DNA of 8,601 bases from an uncultured Verrucomicrobiota bacterium (GCA_937873255.1 CALMVM010000027.1:1-8601), one strand, 5' to 3'; counted from the first letter of the stretch, positions 1 through 6,822 are shown. Notes: a model not told the origin generated them from the letters alone. A program made the numbers and translations.

Positions 1-589
1 GGCCGTAGTTGTTCGAGCAGTTGGTGGTGACCACCGGCAGCCCATAAGTGTGGAAATACGCCCGCGCGAAATGGTCGCTGCCCGCTTTGCTGGCCGCGTA
101 GGGGCTGTTGGGCGCGAAGGGCGTTTCCTCGGTGAAAGCCGGGTCATCACTGGCGAGCGTGCCGTAGACCTCGTCCGTCGAGACGTGCAGGAAGCGGAAA
201 GCGCCGGCCGTCTCGGCGGGAAGGTTTTTCCAGTGGCGGCGGGCGGCTTCGAGCAGCCGGAAAGTTCCGAGCACGTTGGTGACGAGGAAATCCTCGGGGC
301 TGTCGATGGATCGGTCCACATGGCTCTCGGCCGCGAAGTGGACCACCGCGCCGAACGCGTGTTCTGCGAAGAGATTCGTCAAGAGTCCGGCGTCGGTGAT
401 GTCGCCGTGCACGAACGAGTAAGCCGGATGCGCCTCCAGGTCAGCGAGCGTGGCGGGGTTGCCCGCGTAGGTGAGCTTATCAAGGTTGACCACGCGCGCC
501 GTGTGGTCGGCGGCAAGGACGTGGCGCACGAAGTTCGAGCCGATGAAGCCCGCGCCGCCGGTGATCAGGATCGTGGAGTTCGATGGCAT
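1..589 (-). CDS. rmlB: dTDP-glucose 4,6-dehydratase, N-terminal 196 codons (cut by window edge)
   Basis: Converts dTDP-glucose to dTDP-4-keto-6-deoxyglucose in the cytosol, the step that commits sugar to rhamnose and other deoxyhexoses. The minus-strand frame opens with ATG at 589 and stays open to base 1. Visible are the Rossmann motif TGGAGFIGSNF (residues 10-20), the dTDP-dehydratase signature LDKLTYAGN (36-44), VHFAAESHVDRSI (83-95), the STDEVYG active-site loop (137-143, with the Thr-Asp-Glu dehydration residues) and the YxxxK pair (Tyr164, Lys168). All are typical extended short-chain dehydrogenase (SDR) features in family spacing; about 150 C-terminal residues lie outside the window. 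There is no clear Shine-Dalgarno sequence before the ATG, but the N-terminus fits the family, so the start is reasonable. It lies 164 bp downstream of the epimerase/reductase gene on the same strand. LDKLTYAGN favours dTDP over UDP sugar, though UDP use is not excluded. Confidence 0.95.
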   Translation of the reverse strand, partial: MPSNSTILITGGAGFIGSNFVRHVLAADHTARVVNLDKLTYAGNPATLADLEAHPAYSFVHGDITDAGLLTNLFAEHAFGAVVHFAAESHVDRSIDSPEDFLVTNVLGTFRLLEAARRHWKNLPAETAGAFRFLHVSTDEVYGTLASDDPAFTEETPFAPNSPYAASKAGSDHFARAYFHTYGLPVVTTNCSNNYG

Positions 590-721
590 GATGGAAAAAA
601 AGCGGAAGAACGATTCCTGGTGTGGTCACAGGTGAAAAGGAAAACGTCGGGGAACGCCACCCGACCCGGAGCAATCGACGAGCCCGGAAACCACCGTGGC
701 CCAACGAACGGCCGGCCGCGA

Positions 722-737
722 CCGGCGGCCGCGCCGG
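722..737 (-). other. GC-rich hairpin after the epimerase/reductase gene
   Basis: CCGGC, a 6-nt loop and GCCGG form a perfect 5-bp stem 17 nt past the stop codon at 754. No T-tract follows on the minus strand, so this is not a canonical intrinsic terminator. It may pause or stabilise the transcript between the two sugar genes. The remainder of the 164-bp gap (590-753) shows no convincing promoter or gene. Confidence 0.25.
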
Positions 738-753
738 ACGAGACCGCGCCTTG

Positions 754-1623
754 TCATTCCGCCCGCCATTTGCGCAAAGCCGTTTCGACCGCCTCGTGCA
801 CCTCGGTCATGGCGATGCCCGCGTTTTGCAGTTTGCTGGTATCGAGCAGGCAGTTGCTGCGCGGGGTCTTGGCGGCTTTGGCCATGAACTCCTCTTCGTC
901 TTTGAAAAATTGGAAGTCCTTGTCGCACACGCCGCTCTTTTTGATCAGGTCGACGACCTCGCGGGTGGTGACGTGGCCGGGGTTGGTCACGTTGTAAGTG
1001 CCGGCAGGCAGGCGCTGCCGCCACGTCTCGAAGCACGCGCGCACGAACTCGTCGAGCTGGCTGAGCGAGTTGGAGGCTTCGAGCAGCGAGGCGTAACGCA
1101 TCACCTTGGTGAGGTAGTTGCGCGGGCTGTCGATCTCGTTGAAGGGAATGCGCAGCCGCCACACGTAGCAATCCGCCGCCCCGGTGAGCACTTCCTCGCC
1201 CAACGCCTTCGTGCCGCTGTAAAAGCTGCAATGGTTGGTGCGGAACGAGAAGTTCGGCGCGTCGTCCTCCCGGAAGCCGCCGCCGCCGGGGCGCTCGCCG
1301 GTGTAGATGCAGCCGCTGGACACGTGGCCCCACGCCGTGCCGGTACGCTCGCATGCCTCGCGGATGCGCCCGGGCAGGACGGCGTTGCCGAACACACACG
1401 CGGCCTTGTGGAGCTCGCAGGCATCCACGTTGGGCTTGCCGGTGTAGCCGGCGGCGTTGACGACGAAGTCGGCCTTCGTGCTGGCGAGCAGGTCCGCCAG
1501 GGCGGCGACTTCGGTGTAATCGACCTCCTTGCGCGCCACGTTGCGGAAGGGCACTCCCTGTTCGCGGAAAAGCTGCTGGAAGGCCTGCCCGACGTAACCC
1601 GATCCACCCAGAAGGACAACCAT
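754..1623 (-). CDS. NDP-4-keto-6-deoxyglucose 3,5-epimerase/4-reductase, plant NRS/ER (UER1)-like
   Basis: A 289-residue extended SDR. The nucleotide-binding GGSGYVG is at residues 6-12, the Ser/Cys active-site stretch VSSGCIYTG at 101-109, and the catalytic YSGTK at 135-139 (Tyr135, Lys139). Blocks such as NAAGYTGKPNVDACE (56-70), DAPNF (121-125), SPRNYLTKVMRY (166-177), YNVTNPG (210-216) and TPRSNCLLDTSKL (253-265) match my memory of the C-terminal half of plant rhamnose synthase (RHM) and stand-alone UER1 much better than bacterial RmlD. Plant enzymes of this type do both 3,5-epimerisation and 4-reduction. Cys105 and Lys173 fall where I recall the plant epimerase acid/base pair (Cys115, Lys183; same spacing of 68). 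The inferred product is NDP-L-rhamnose, made from the product of the adjacent rmlB. ATG at 1623 directly precedes the Rossmann strand, so the start is secure although no Shine-Dalgarno sequence is seen. An ordinary RmlD-like 4-reductase is the main alternative. Confidence 0.82.
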   Translation of the reverse strand: MVVLLGGSGYVGQAFQQLFREQGVPFRNVARKEVDYTEVAALADLLASTKADFVVNAAGYTGKPNVDACELHKAACVFGNAVLPGRIREACERTGTAWGHVSSGCIYTGERPGGGGFREDDAPNFSFRTNHCSFYSGTKALGEEVLTGAADCYVWRLRIPFNEIDSPRNYLTKVMRYASLLEASNSLSQLDEFVRACFETWRQRLPAGTYNVTNPGHVTTREVVDLIKKSGVCDKDFQFFKDEEEFMAKAAKTPRSNCLLDTSKLQNAGIAMTEVHEAVETALRKWRAE

Positions 1624-1761
1624 GGGGCGGAAACTGCCACAAGCAGCTCAAAGACAGAAGAAAAATCTTCCGACCGGGAATCGTTTTGAACCGGCGGACG
1701 GTCCTGGCCAAGGGGAAAGCGGCTTCATCCGAGAAGGCCGCAGGCATCCTCCAAGCCGATG

Positions 1762-1790
1762 TTGACACGACGATGAGCGATTAATGAAAT
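1762..1790 (+). promoter_or_regulatory. sigma70-type promoter for the sugar phosphotransferase operon
   Basis: A perfect -35 TTGACA (1762-1767) is followed after exactly 17 bp by TGAAAT (1785-1790; 4 of 6 matches to TATAAT). Transcription would begin near 1797, leaving a leader of about 75 nt before ATG 1873. The site lies in the 249-bp divergent gap, so the two operons probably have separate promoters. No equally good site was found for the minus-strand operon. Confidence 0.55.
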
Positions 1791-1791
1791 G

Positions 1792-1844
1792 GCGGTCCGG
1801 GTCCCGCCGGGCACCCCGCGGTCCGGGTGGGTCCTGCCGGGACC
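1792..1844 (+). repeat. Imperfect 26/27-bp tandem duplication with hairpin potential in the 5' leader
   Basis: GCGGTCCGGGT occurs at 1792-1802 and again at 1818-1828, each followed by a related CCGCCGGG/CTGCCGGG stretch, which gives two adjacent imperfect copies. The second copy can fold: GGTCC (1830-1834) pairs with GGACC (1840-1844) across 5 nt, and alternative pairings between copies are possible (CGGTCC 1819-1824 with GGACCG 1840-1845). The element lies between the predicted transcription start and ATG 1873, so it would be transcribed. It could be a chance GC-rich duplication or a leader affecting expression; nothing shows a ligand-binding class. Confidence 0.5.
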
Positions 1845-1872
1845 GACTGTCGCACGCGGACATCGCAGACTC

Positions 1873-3282
1873 ATGATTTCACAACGCACCTCAGGACTCA
1901 ATGCCATCCTGGCACTCTGCCAGTTACTGCTGACGGCGTCCCTGTTCTGGGTGGAATTGGCGGCCGTTCTCGTTCTGGGCAAGAGCGATGTGGTTTCCTG
2001 GCATGCTTACATGGTCTTTTGCGCGGTGGCACTCTTCGGCTTGGTGTTGGAGATGCTCAGCAAAAAACGGTTGGAAACAGGCAGTATCCACCGCGATTTC
2101 GTCGGCGCGCACCGGCTCAGTTTCCGACAGACTCTCTTCGGTATCGGCCTGCTCTTGGTGTACGTGGTCGGTACAAAAGATGCCGCCACGCTTTCCCGCG
2201 CGTTCTTCAGCGTCTTCGTGCCGTCACTTTACGTGATGCTTTTTGTGACCAACCGGTACTTGCCGCGCTTGCTCGGCCAGCGCTTCTTCGGAGAAAAACG
2301 CTGGGAGCCGACGCTCCTGGTCGGCCGGGCGGCGCGGATGGAGGGGCTGCGCCCCTGGCTGGAGCGCAAAACCGACGTCGGGTTTCGCACGATCGGTATT
2401 CTTTGCGACGACGACCCCTGGGAACTCGAACATTGCGGCTACCCACGGTTGGGCGGCACGCACGAGATGGTGGAGGTCGTGCGCCGGCTAGGCGTTACCC
2501 AGGTCATCCGCACGGAGATGCCCGCCACGGCGGACGAGCAGCATTTTTTCGTGGAAGCCTGCGACCAGCTCGGCGTGCGCCTGCTCGTGGTCGCCAACCT
2601 GCCCGAACGCTGGGGCCGGCCGCTGACGTTCATCGACGACGACGGCATGCGCTTCATCGGGCTGCGCGAGGAACCGCTCGAAAACCCATTCAACCAACTC
2701 ATCAAGCGCGCCATCGACCTGGCCGTCTCGCTGCCGGTGATCCTGTTCATCCTGCCGGTGACGAGCCTGATCGTGTGGTGGTTCCAGTGGCGGCAGTCGC
2801 CCGGCCCGGTGTTCTTCCGCCAGAAGCGCGCGGGTTTGCAGAACCGCGAGTTCGAAATTCTCAAGTACCGCACGATGAAGGTCGATCACGGCGTGGAAGC
2901 CAAGCAGGCCACCAGGGGCGACAGTCGTATTTACCCGGCCGGGCAATGGTTTCGGAAACTCTCGGTCGACGAGTTGCCGCAGTTTTGGAACGTGTTTGCG
3001 GGCCACATGAGCATCGTCGGCCCGCGCCCTCACTTGATTGAGCATAATTCGCTGTTCGCCCGGCAATTGGCGAACTACCAGGTGCGAACCTTCGTGAAAC
3101 CAGGCATCACAGGTTTGGCCCAGGTGCGGGGACTGCGAGGCGAAGCCAAGAGCACGGAGGATATTGCCCGGCGCATCGCGGCGGACATCGAGTATTTGGA
3201 GAACTGGCGGCCGGCCCTGGAGATTTCCATCATCCTCCAGACGGTCCTGCACGTCATCAAGCCGCCGAAGACGGCGTATTAA
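1873..3282 (+). CDS. Polyprenyl-phosphate sugar phosphotransferase (WcaJ/WbaP-type initiating transferase)
   Basis: Transfers a hexose-1-phosphate from a nucleotide sugar to undecaprenyl phosphate at the inner membrane, the first step of exopolysaccharide or O-unit assembly. From ATG 1873 it has 469 residues in standard family order: four N-terminal membrane segments (about 12-35, 43-62, 87-100, 112-127), a Rossmann-like CoA-binding region (about 145-245), a re-entrant hydrophobic segment (280-304) and the bacterial sugar transferase domain (PF02397, about 274-462). The domain carries KYRTM (331-335), SVDELPQFWNV (364-374, whose Asp-Glu dyad is catalytic in relatives such as PglC) and VGPRP (382-386). 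An in-frame ATG at 1789 would add 28 residues but lies inside the predicted -10 box and encodes only the leader repeat, so 1873 is preferred. The donor sugar (Glc, Gal or other) cannot be told. The family and membrane plan are secure. Confidence 0.93.
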   Translation: MISQRTSGLNAILALCQLLLTASLFWVELAAVLVLGKSDVVSWHAYMVFCAVALFGLVLEMLSKKRLETGSIHRDFVGAHRLSFRQTLFGIGLLLVYVVGTKDAATLSRAFFSVFVPSLYVMLFVTNRYLPRLLGQRFFGEKRWEPTLLVGRAARMEGLRPWLERKTDVGFRTIGILCDDDPWELEHCGYPRLGGTHEMVEVVRRLGVTQVIRTEMPATADEQHFFVEACDQLGVRLLVVANLPERWGRPLTFIDDDGMRFIGLREEPLENPFNQLIKRAIDLAVSLPVILFILPVTSLIVWWFQWRQSPGPVFFRQKRAGLQNREFEILKYRTMKVDHGVEAKQATRGDSRIYPAGQWFRKLSVDELPQFWNVFAGHMSIVGPRPHLIEHNSLFARQLANYQVRTFVKPGITGLAQVRGLRGEAKSTEDIARRIAADIEYLENWRPALEISIILQTVLHVIKPPKTAY

Positions 3283-3312
3283 GAGCCTGTGGTGACGCCG
3301 ACAGCCTTCCCT

Positions 3313-4110
3313 ATGAGCGAAGAACCGACCGAGGCATTCCGGCGCAAGATCGCGCGCAAGTTCGCGCTGCGGCGCTGGGTGGGCGAACTCTACGTCGGTA
3401 AGCGCATGAAAATGCATGCGCTCTCCCGGCGGCTCGACGATCTCCGGCCGCCGGAAGGCGGACGCGTTCTGGAAGTCGGCAGCGAGGACGGCTGTTTCAC
3501 CGAATGGATTGATCGCCGTTGGCCGGAAGTGACCGTGGAAGGGCTGGAACAAGACCGCGCGCACGCCGAGAGCACCCGACGCTGGGCGGTCGAACACGGG
3601 CGGACGCCGAAACTCTCCTTCCGCCAGGGCGATTTGCGCCAGCTCTCTGCTCCCGGGCAATACGACGTGATTTTTTGCCTCGACGTGCTCGGCTACATCC
3701 CCGACGACCGGCAAGCGGTGCAAGCGTTGGCGGCGGCGCTGAAGCCCCGCGGACGGCTGGTCGTGCATCAGCCAAATATTCGCTACCGACGATTTTCGGG
3801 ACAGGTGCAGGAGGTCTCGCCGGAACTCGCGGGTCAAATCACCGTTGGACACCTGCGGCACGGATACGCGCCGGAGGGTTTGCGCGCGCTATTAGAAGAC
3901 GCGGGCGGGTTGCAGGTCGAGAGGCTGGAACCCTGGCATGGTCGTTTTTCGGACCTCGCGCACCGGGTATTCCTTGCGATGGAACATCCCGCCGTTTTGC
4001 GGTTTGTCGCGTTGCCAATTGTCGATCTTCTCTGGTGGCTGGACCAACGGTTGCCTGGTCCTCACGGCAACACGGTCTTTGCGGTCGCACGGCGGCCGGC
4101 GGGATCATAA
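3313..4110 (+). CDS. SAM-dependent class I methyltransferase of the polysaccharide operon
   Basis: A 265-residue protein from ATG 3313; an in-frame GTG at 3289 would give 273. Neither start has a good Shine-Dalgarno sequence. From the ATG, motif I RVLEVGSEDG is at about 51-60, the acidic end of strand 2 (VEGLEQD) at 75-81, and a motif IV-like region (YDVIFCLDVLGYIPDD) at 117-132, followed by the LKPRGRLVVHQPN strand (143-155). This is the Methyltransf_11/23 type of SAM fold. The C-terminal hydrophobic stretch near PIVDLLWWLDQ may contact membrane or lipid-linked substrate. The gene begins only 6-30 bp after the phosphotransferase stop, so the two are very probably co-transcribed, and a role in methylating a sugar or lipid-linked glycan is inferred. 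The substrate is unknown. Confidence 0.85.
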   Translation: MSEEPTEAFRRKIARKFALRRWVGELYVGKRMKMHALSRRLDDLRPPEGGRVLEVGSEDGCFTEWIDRRWPEVTVEGLEQDRAHAESTRRWAVEHGRTPKLSFRQGDLRQLSAPGQYDVIFCLDVLGYIPDDRQAVQALAAALKPRGRLVVHQPNIRYRRFSGQVQEVSPELAGQITVGHLRHGYAPEGLRALLEDAGGLQVERLEPWHGRFSDLAHRVFLAMEHPAVLRFVALPIVDLLWWLDQRLPGPHGNTVFAVARRPAGS

Positions 4111-4616
4111 CCGGGCCTGGGTCGAACGCGGATGACCTCGATCATCCCCGATGTCGCCGCTTGCTTTGCATCCACCGGGGAGCGCCGTCCAAATCCCGCC
4201 TCGCTCTACTTGTCCGGAGATGCGTCGTTCACCGCGAGCCGATATCCGGCGGCCGCTGGCCGGAGTTCGCGATCGATTCCGTCCGGTCGCAGCGCCGTTG
4301 AACGTCGTCGGGCGTGAACAATCCGTACGATGAGGGTCTGGATCGTTGGCCGTAGGCCTACATCACCTGTCCTGCCTTTTGCTGCGTCGCGTTTTTATGG
4401 GACGGCCTCCTGCGAAATGCGAGATTCGTTCGGGAAGGGTGGGTTTTTGCGGCAACTCGCGCAATGATTTAAGAATCGTCGGGAATTTTTGTCCATTCTT
4501 TGCGAACCGTTGGTGGACGGACGAAAACTTCCTTTGGCGTTGTCCGGGAGATGCGGTCGGGTTCGCGCGGCACCTCTTGAAGGATCGCAGTCGGTTGCGA
4601 TCAGCCCGCTGATCCG
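4111..4616. other. Non-coding gap of about 500 bp between polysaccharide operon and accessory region
   Basis: No frame here shows protein-like composition or recognisable motifs. Two small structures stand out. One is a 6-bp stem GGATGA/TCATCC (4130-4135 with 4142-4147), 20 nt after the methyltransferase stop; it lacks a T-tract, so a termination role is weak. The other is the palindrome before 4617, listed separately. The stretch 4440-4530 is noticeably more AT-rich than its surroundings, and TTGCGG with an AAGAAT 18 bp on is a poor promoter candidate for the downstream gene. Confidence 0.5.
4583..4602. promoter_or_regulatory. 7-bp perfect inverted repeat just upstream of the truncated ATPase gene
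   Basis: GATCGCA and TGCGATC are separated by GTCGGT. The repeat ends 14 nt before ATG 4617, where it could be an operator or an mRNA hairpin blocking initiation. No protein or family is known to me for this motif. Confidence 0.35.
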
Positions 4617-5192
4617 ATGATCCGCGCCATCCTTTTGGTTTCCCGCATGCTTCTCACCCGGCAAGACCTGAATGACGTGCGTCAGTTGCTTGGCGATGGC
4701 CGGGCCGCTGAGTTGGCGCGGATCGAAATCAGCAGCGTTAGTTTGGGGGCCGCGCTGGAATTGGCCTGCTACGGATGGGAATTGCAACAGCGCGAGTCGC
4801 CCCTGGTGGACGCCGGGTTTTTAGTGGAAATACGCCACCGGTTCCCCCTGCTGGCTCGGGCGCACTCGCTGCTTCGCGATCCCGGGACGCGCGGTTCGGT
4901 GGAACCTTTCGCCTCACCCGAAATCGAACTCCACGCCGTGCATGGCGGCAGCTTGCAGAGCAGCGACTGGCCGCTTTTCTTCCAACGCTTCAGCCGGACG
5001 TTGCGCCGGCAAGGATTCGGCGCGCGGTTCGCCGACGCGTTCGCGGGCGCGTTCGGCGAGATGGCCGACAACGTGGTGCAGCACGGCGCTGAACGGGGGC
5101 AGCCCGCGAGGTGCCGTCTGGCGGAGGCAATCGCGCGACCCGTTCCCAAATCGAAAACAGGCGTGCCGGTGCGACCGTGCGCGCCTGCATGA
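4617..5192 (+). pseudogene. Truncated GHKL/HATPase-type protein, N-terminal part only
   Basis: An open frame of 191 residues. The first roughly 157 read as a coherent protein: an amphipathic N-terminal module, then FGEMADNVVQH at 146-156, which fits the N-box (E-x3-N-x3-H) of GHKL ATP-binding domains as in anti-sigma or serine kinases of the RsbW type. In such proteins the N-box is followed by strands carrying the DxGxG (G1) and G2 boxes. Here residues after about 158 turn into low-complexity Arg/Pro/Ala sequence ending at a stop, and no other frame from 5090 to 5345 supplies the missing boxes. I infer loss of the 3' half by deletion or rearrangement near 5085-5100, not a simple frameshift. 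ATG 4647 (codon 11) is an alternative start; neither has a Shine-Dalgarno sequence. The role of the intact ancestor is unknown; phosphorelay or partner switching is a guess from the N-box alone. Confidence 0.5.
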
Positions 5193-5237
5193 AATCGGCC
5201 AACGCCTCCTCCCTTTTGGGCAACCTGTTTGTGCGGA

Positions 5238-5259
5238 TCGGAAACCCGGCCGTTTCCGA
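5238..5259. other. 8-bp perfect hairpin between the ATPase remnant and hipT
   Basis: TCGGAAAC and GTTTCCGA flank the 6-nt CCGGCC. It lies in the 153-bp gap between two convergent genes, about 87 bp past the hipT stop on the minus strand and 46 bp past the stop at 5192 on the plus strand. Such a place suits a bidirectional terminator, but neither strand has a following T-tract. The rest of 5193-5345 holds nothing recognisable. Confidence 0.4.
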
Positions 5260-5345
5260 CCGGGTACTGCCGCCGCCATGCACCACCGGGCAAATGGTCC
5301 GCGGCGGCGCTCGTCATCTGATCGGAGGATCGACTTTTCGCACGC

Positions 5346-6285
5346 TCACAATTGGAGGCGTTCTCTCCGCTCCGACAGCAAAGCCGAGTATGCCTCCTTG
5401 CTCTTCGTGGAAAGAAAACTCGCGGCAATCAGCTCGCCCCAGCGCGGAAACGCCGCCTGAAACCGTTGGACGACAGCGGTCTGCACGGCAGGGTTGAGTT
5501 GGAGGCGTTCAGCCGCGTAATAGCCGAACAGATCGTTGCGTGTGAGGCGGGATTTTTTGCCGCGAATCGGCAATGCCATCTCTTCCTGTGGATTGCGCAG
5601 GGCAATCGATGAATTCACCAAGTCGTAGCCCGGCGTCAGGCTGACCCGCTCCTTTTCGCTGATCAGCGAAAAATTTTCAGGTGCATGTCCTCGTTGCCCA
5701 TGAGGAAAGAGAAAAGGGGCGCGCAAAAAGTTTCACCCGCTCGATGGCGGGAAAGGTGCAGAAGCGATCCATGAGCGCAGCCACTTTTTCCATGGAGGAA
5801 TTGTACTTGGTATCACGGCCCTCGCCCGAGAGTTGCGCGAAGTCCTCCACCGGCAGGCGCTCGCGCCCCACGCGGTCGAACCGCTTGACGAAGTAAGTGA
5901 GCGAACCGTCTCTCGCCCGCACCAGGCCGTGCAGCGGCACGGCGATGCCGACCGCGGCAGCCAGACGCATCGAGAGGTCCTCGTTGGCGGGCATCTCGGC
6001 GAAGTTCCGGTTCGGTGGTTTGAGGATGAACCGCCCCTCTTTGTCCACCAACTCGAACCGGCCCGCGCGCACCTTGAGCACGGCGCTCAACTTGACCTGC
6101 ACGCCCTGGATAGACATCTTGCCCGCCCGCTCGATGGCCTGCTGGTGTTGCTCTTCGGCGGTGTAATCCAGGGGAGCGAGCGAGCGGAGCTGGCGGTCGA
6201 GCAGCCGCAAGCCCCGCGCGGAATAATCTCCGTCACCATCGAAGGGCTCGTAGGTGATCAGGCAGCGTTTCCTCAGAGCTCCCAT
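5346..6285 (-). pseudogene. hipT: HipT kinase toxin of a HipBST system, inactivated by two frameshifts
   Basis: A HipA-type Ser/Thr kinase without the N-terminal subdomain, as in HipT. ATG at 6285 overlaps the hipS end by 13 nt and has GGGAG about 10 nt upstream. Readable from the start: RCLITYEP (7-14), the Gly-rich loop MSIQGVQVKLSA (57-68), the ATP-site FILKP (86-90), NEDLSMRLA (101-109), YFVKRFDRVGRE (131-142) and SSMEKVAALMD (163-173). After KLFARP the frame shifts at a CCCC run (minus strand; 5716-5719). The catalytic segment FSFLMGNEDMHLK is in a second frame. A missing A at 5674-5677 moves the rest (NFSLISEKE, LTPGYDLVNSSIAL, GKKSRLTRNDLFGYY) to a third frame ending at 5346. Adding back one base at each site gives an uninterrupted frame of 313 residues, close to known HipT length. 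As read, translation ends at 5677 without catalytic loop or metal-binding Asp, so no active toxin is expected. Sequence error is the alternative. Confidence 0.88.
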
Positions 6286-6578
6286 ACCGTGAGGGCTCCC
6301 ACCCCGTCCTCGCCGACAGTGACCAGTTGCCGGAAGAAATCCTGGCGGTCGATCTTGCAGCGTCGCAGCATGGCCTCCAACTGTTCGCCTTCGGGCAACA
6401 GGCCCTCGAACACCGGCGGGAAACGCTCGAACTCGTAGTCTGTCGGCGCGACGGGCATGGTCAGCGAGACAGGTTTCCCGGCGTAACCCGCTTCGTAGCG
6501 GAAGCGCCAGCGCCCGCCGGCGATTTCCTCCAAGGTGCCCGCCAGGACCGCCTGCTGGAAAATGGCGGCCCTTCTCAC
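6273..6578 (-). CDS. hipS: HipS small antitoxin (HipA N-subdomain 1 as a separate protein)
   Basis: A 101-residue protein matching the N-terminal subdomain of HipA-family kinases (the HipA N1 / couple_hipA domain): LAGTLEEIAGGRWRFRYEAGY (12-32, a beta-rich start), SLTMPV (38-43) and the hallmark FPPVFEGLLPEG (53-64), followed by a helical end. In HipBST systems of E. coli O127 type this split-off piece, not HipB, neutralises the HipT kinase. GTG start at 6578 overlaps the hipB stop by 4 nt (GTGA), and a G-rich run lies just upstream, so translational coupling is likely. Its own end overlaps hipT by 13 nt. The frame is intact although its partner toxin is broken. Cytosolic; HipT binding is inferred from the family. 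Confidence 0.88.
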   Translation of the reverse strand: MRRAAIFQQAVLAGTLEEIAGGRWRFRYEAGYAGKPVSLTMPVAPTDYEFERFPPVFEGLLPEGEQLEAMLRRCKIDRQDFFRQLVTVGEDGVGALTVWEL

Positions 6579-6820
6579 GGGGATTCTTGCCCCCCGACGC
6601 CAGCCTTCCCGTGCTGCTTGCGGATCAGCGGACTGTCAAAATGCATGCTGATGTTCAGCGCATGCAGGATTTTCAGCAGGATATCGTACCGGATGGACGA
6701 TTTCCCATGCTCCAGGTCAAAGACCGCCGTCTTGCCCACCCCGGCAATTTTCGCCAGTTCGACCCGCGAGAGTCCACTCACCCGGCGATGCGCACGCACG
6801 ATATCGCTAATCGGTTCCAT
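6575..6820 (-). CDS. hipB: HipB, Xre-type helix-turn-helix regulator of the HipBST operon
   Basis: An 81-residue DNA-binding protein. The HTH_XRE fold spans about residues 5-60, with helix 2-3 sequence LSRVELAKIAGVGKTAVFDL (17-36) followed by EHGKSSIRYDILLKILHAL, the usual five-helix layout. The last 20 residues are a flexible Gly/Gln-rich tail. ATG 6818-6820 is the first start after the operator region and sits immediately at the Xre domain. It is the first gene of a three-gene overlapping operon. In known HipBST systems HipB is a transcriptional autorepressor that also strengthens HipS. Two palindromes upstream (6823-6838 and 6895-6910) are candidate binding sites. Confidence 0.9.
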   Translation of the reverse strand: MEPISDIVRAHRRVSGLSRVELAKIAGVGKTAVFDLEHGKSSIRYDILLKILHALNISMHFDSPLIRKQHGKAGVGGQESP

Positions 6821-6822
6821 TA

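Noticed and set aside
50..1768. Long plus-strand and alternative minus-strand open frames across the rhamnose genes
   Set aside because: They are Arg/Ala/Gly-rich GC-driven shadows; rmlB and the epimerase/reductase on the minus strand carry all the family motifs.
1789..1872. Earlier start (ATG 1789) for the sugar phosphotransferase
   Set aside because: It overlaps the predicted -10 box and encodes a Pro/Arg-rich translation of the leader repeat; the membrane protein begins naturally at 1873.
2488..3861. A 457-codon minus-strand open frame opposite the sugar transferase and methyltransferase
   Set aside because: No motif and biased composition; the opposite strand encodes two clear enzymes over the same bases.
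4111..4616. Short open frames (60-90 codons) in the 500-bp gap
   Set aside because: They overlap each other, lack ribosome sites and show no protein-like pattern.
5674..5719. Programmed ribosomal frameshifting to make full HipT
   Set aside because: Two separate -1 events within about 40 bp would be needed, and neither site is a proper X-XXY-YYZ heptamer in the right frame; deletion or read error is simpler.
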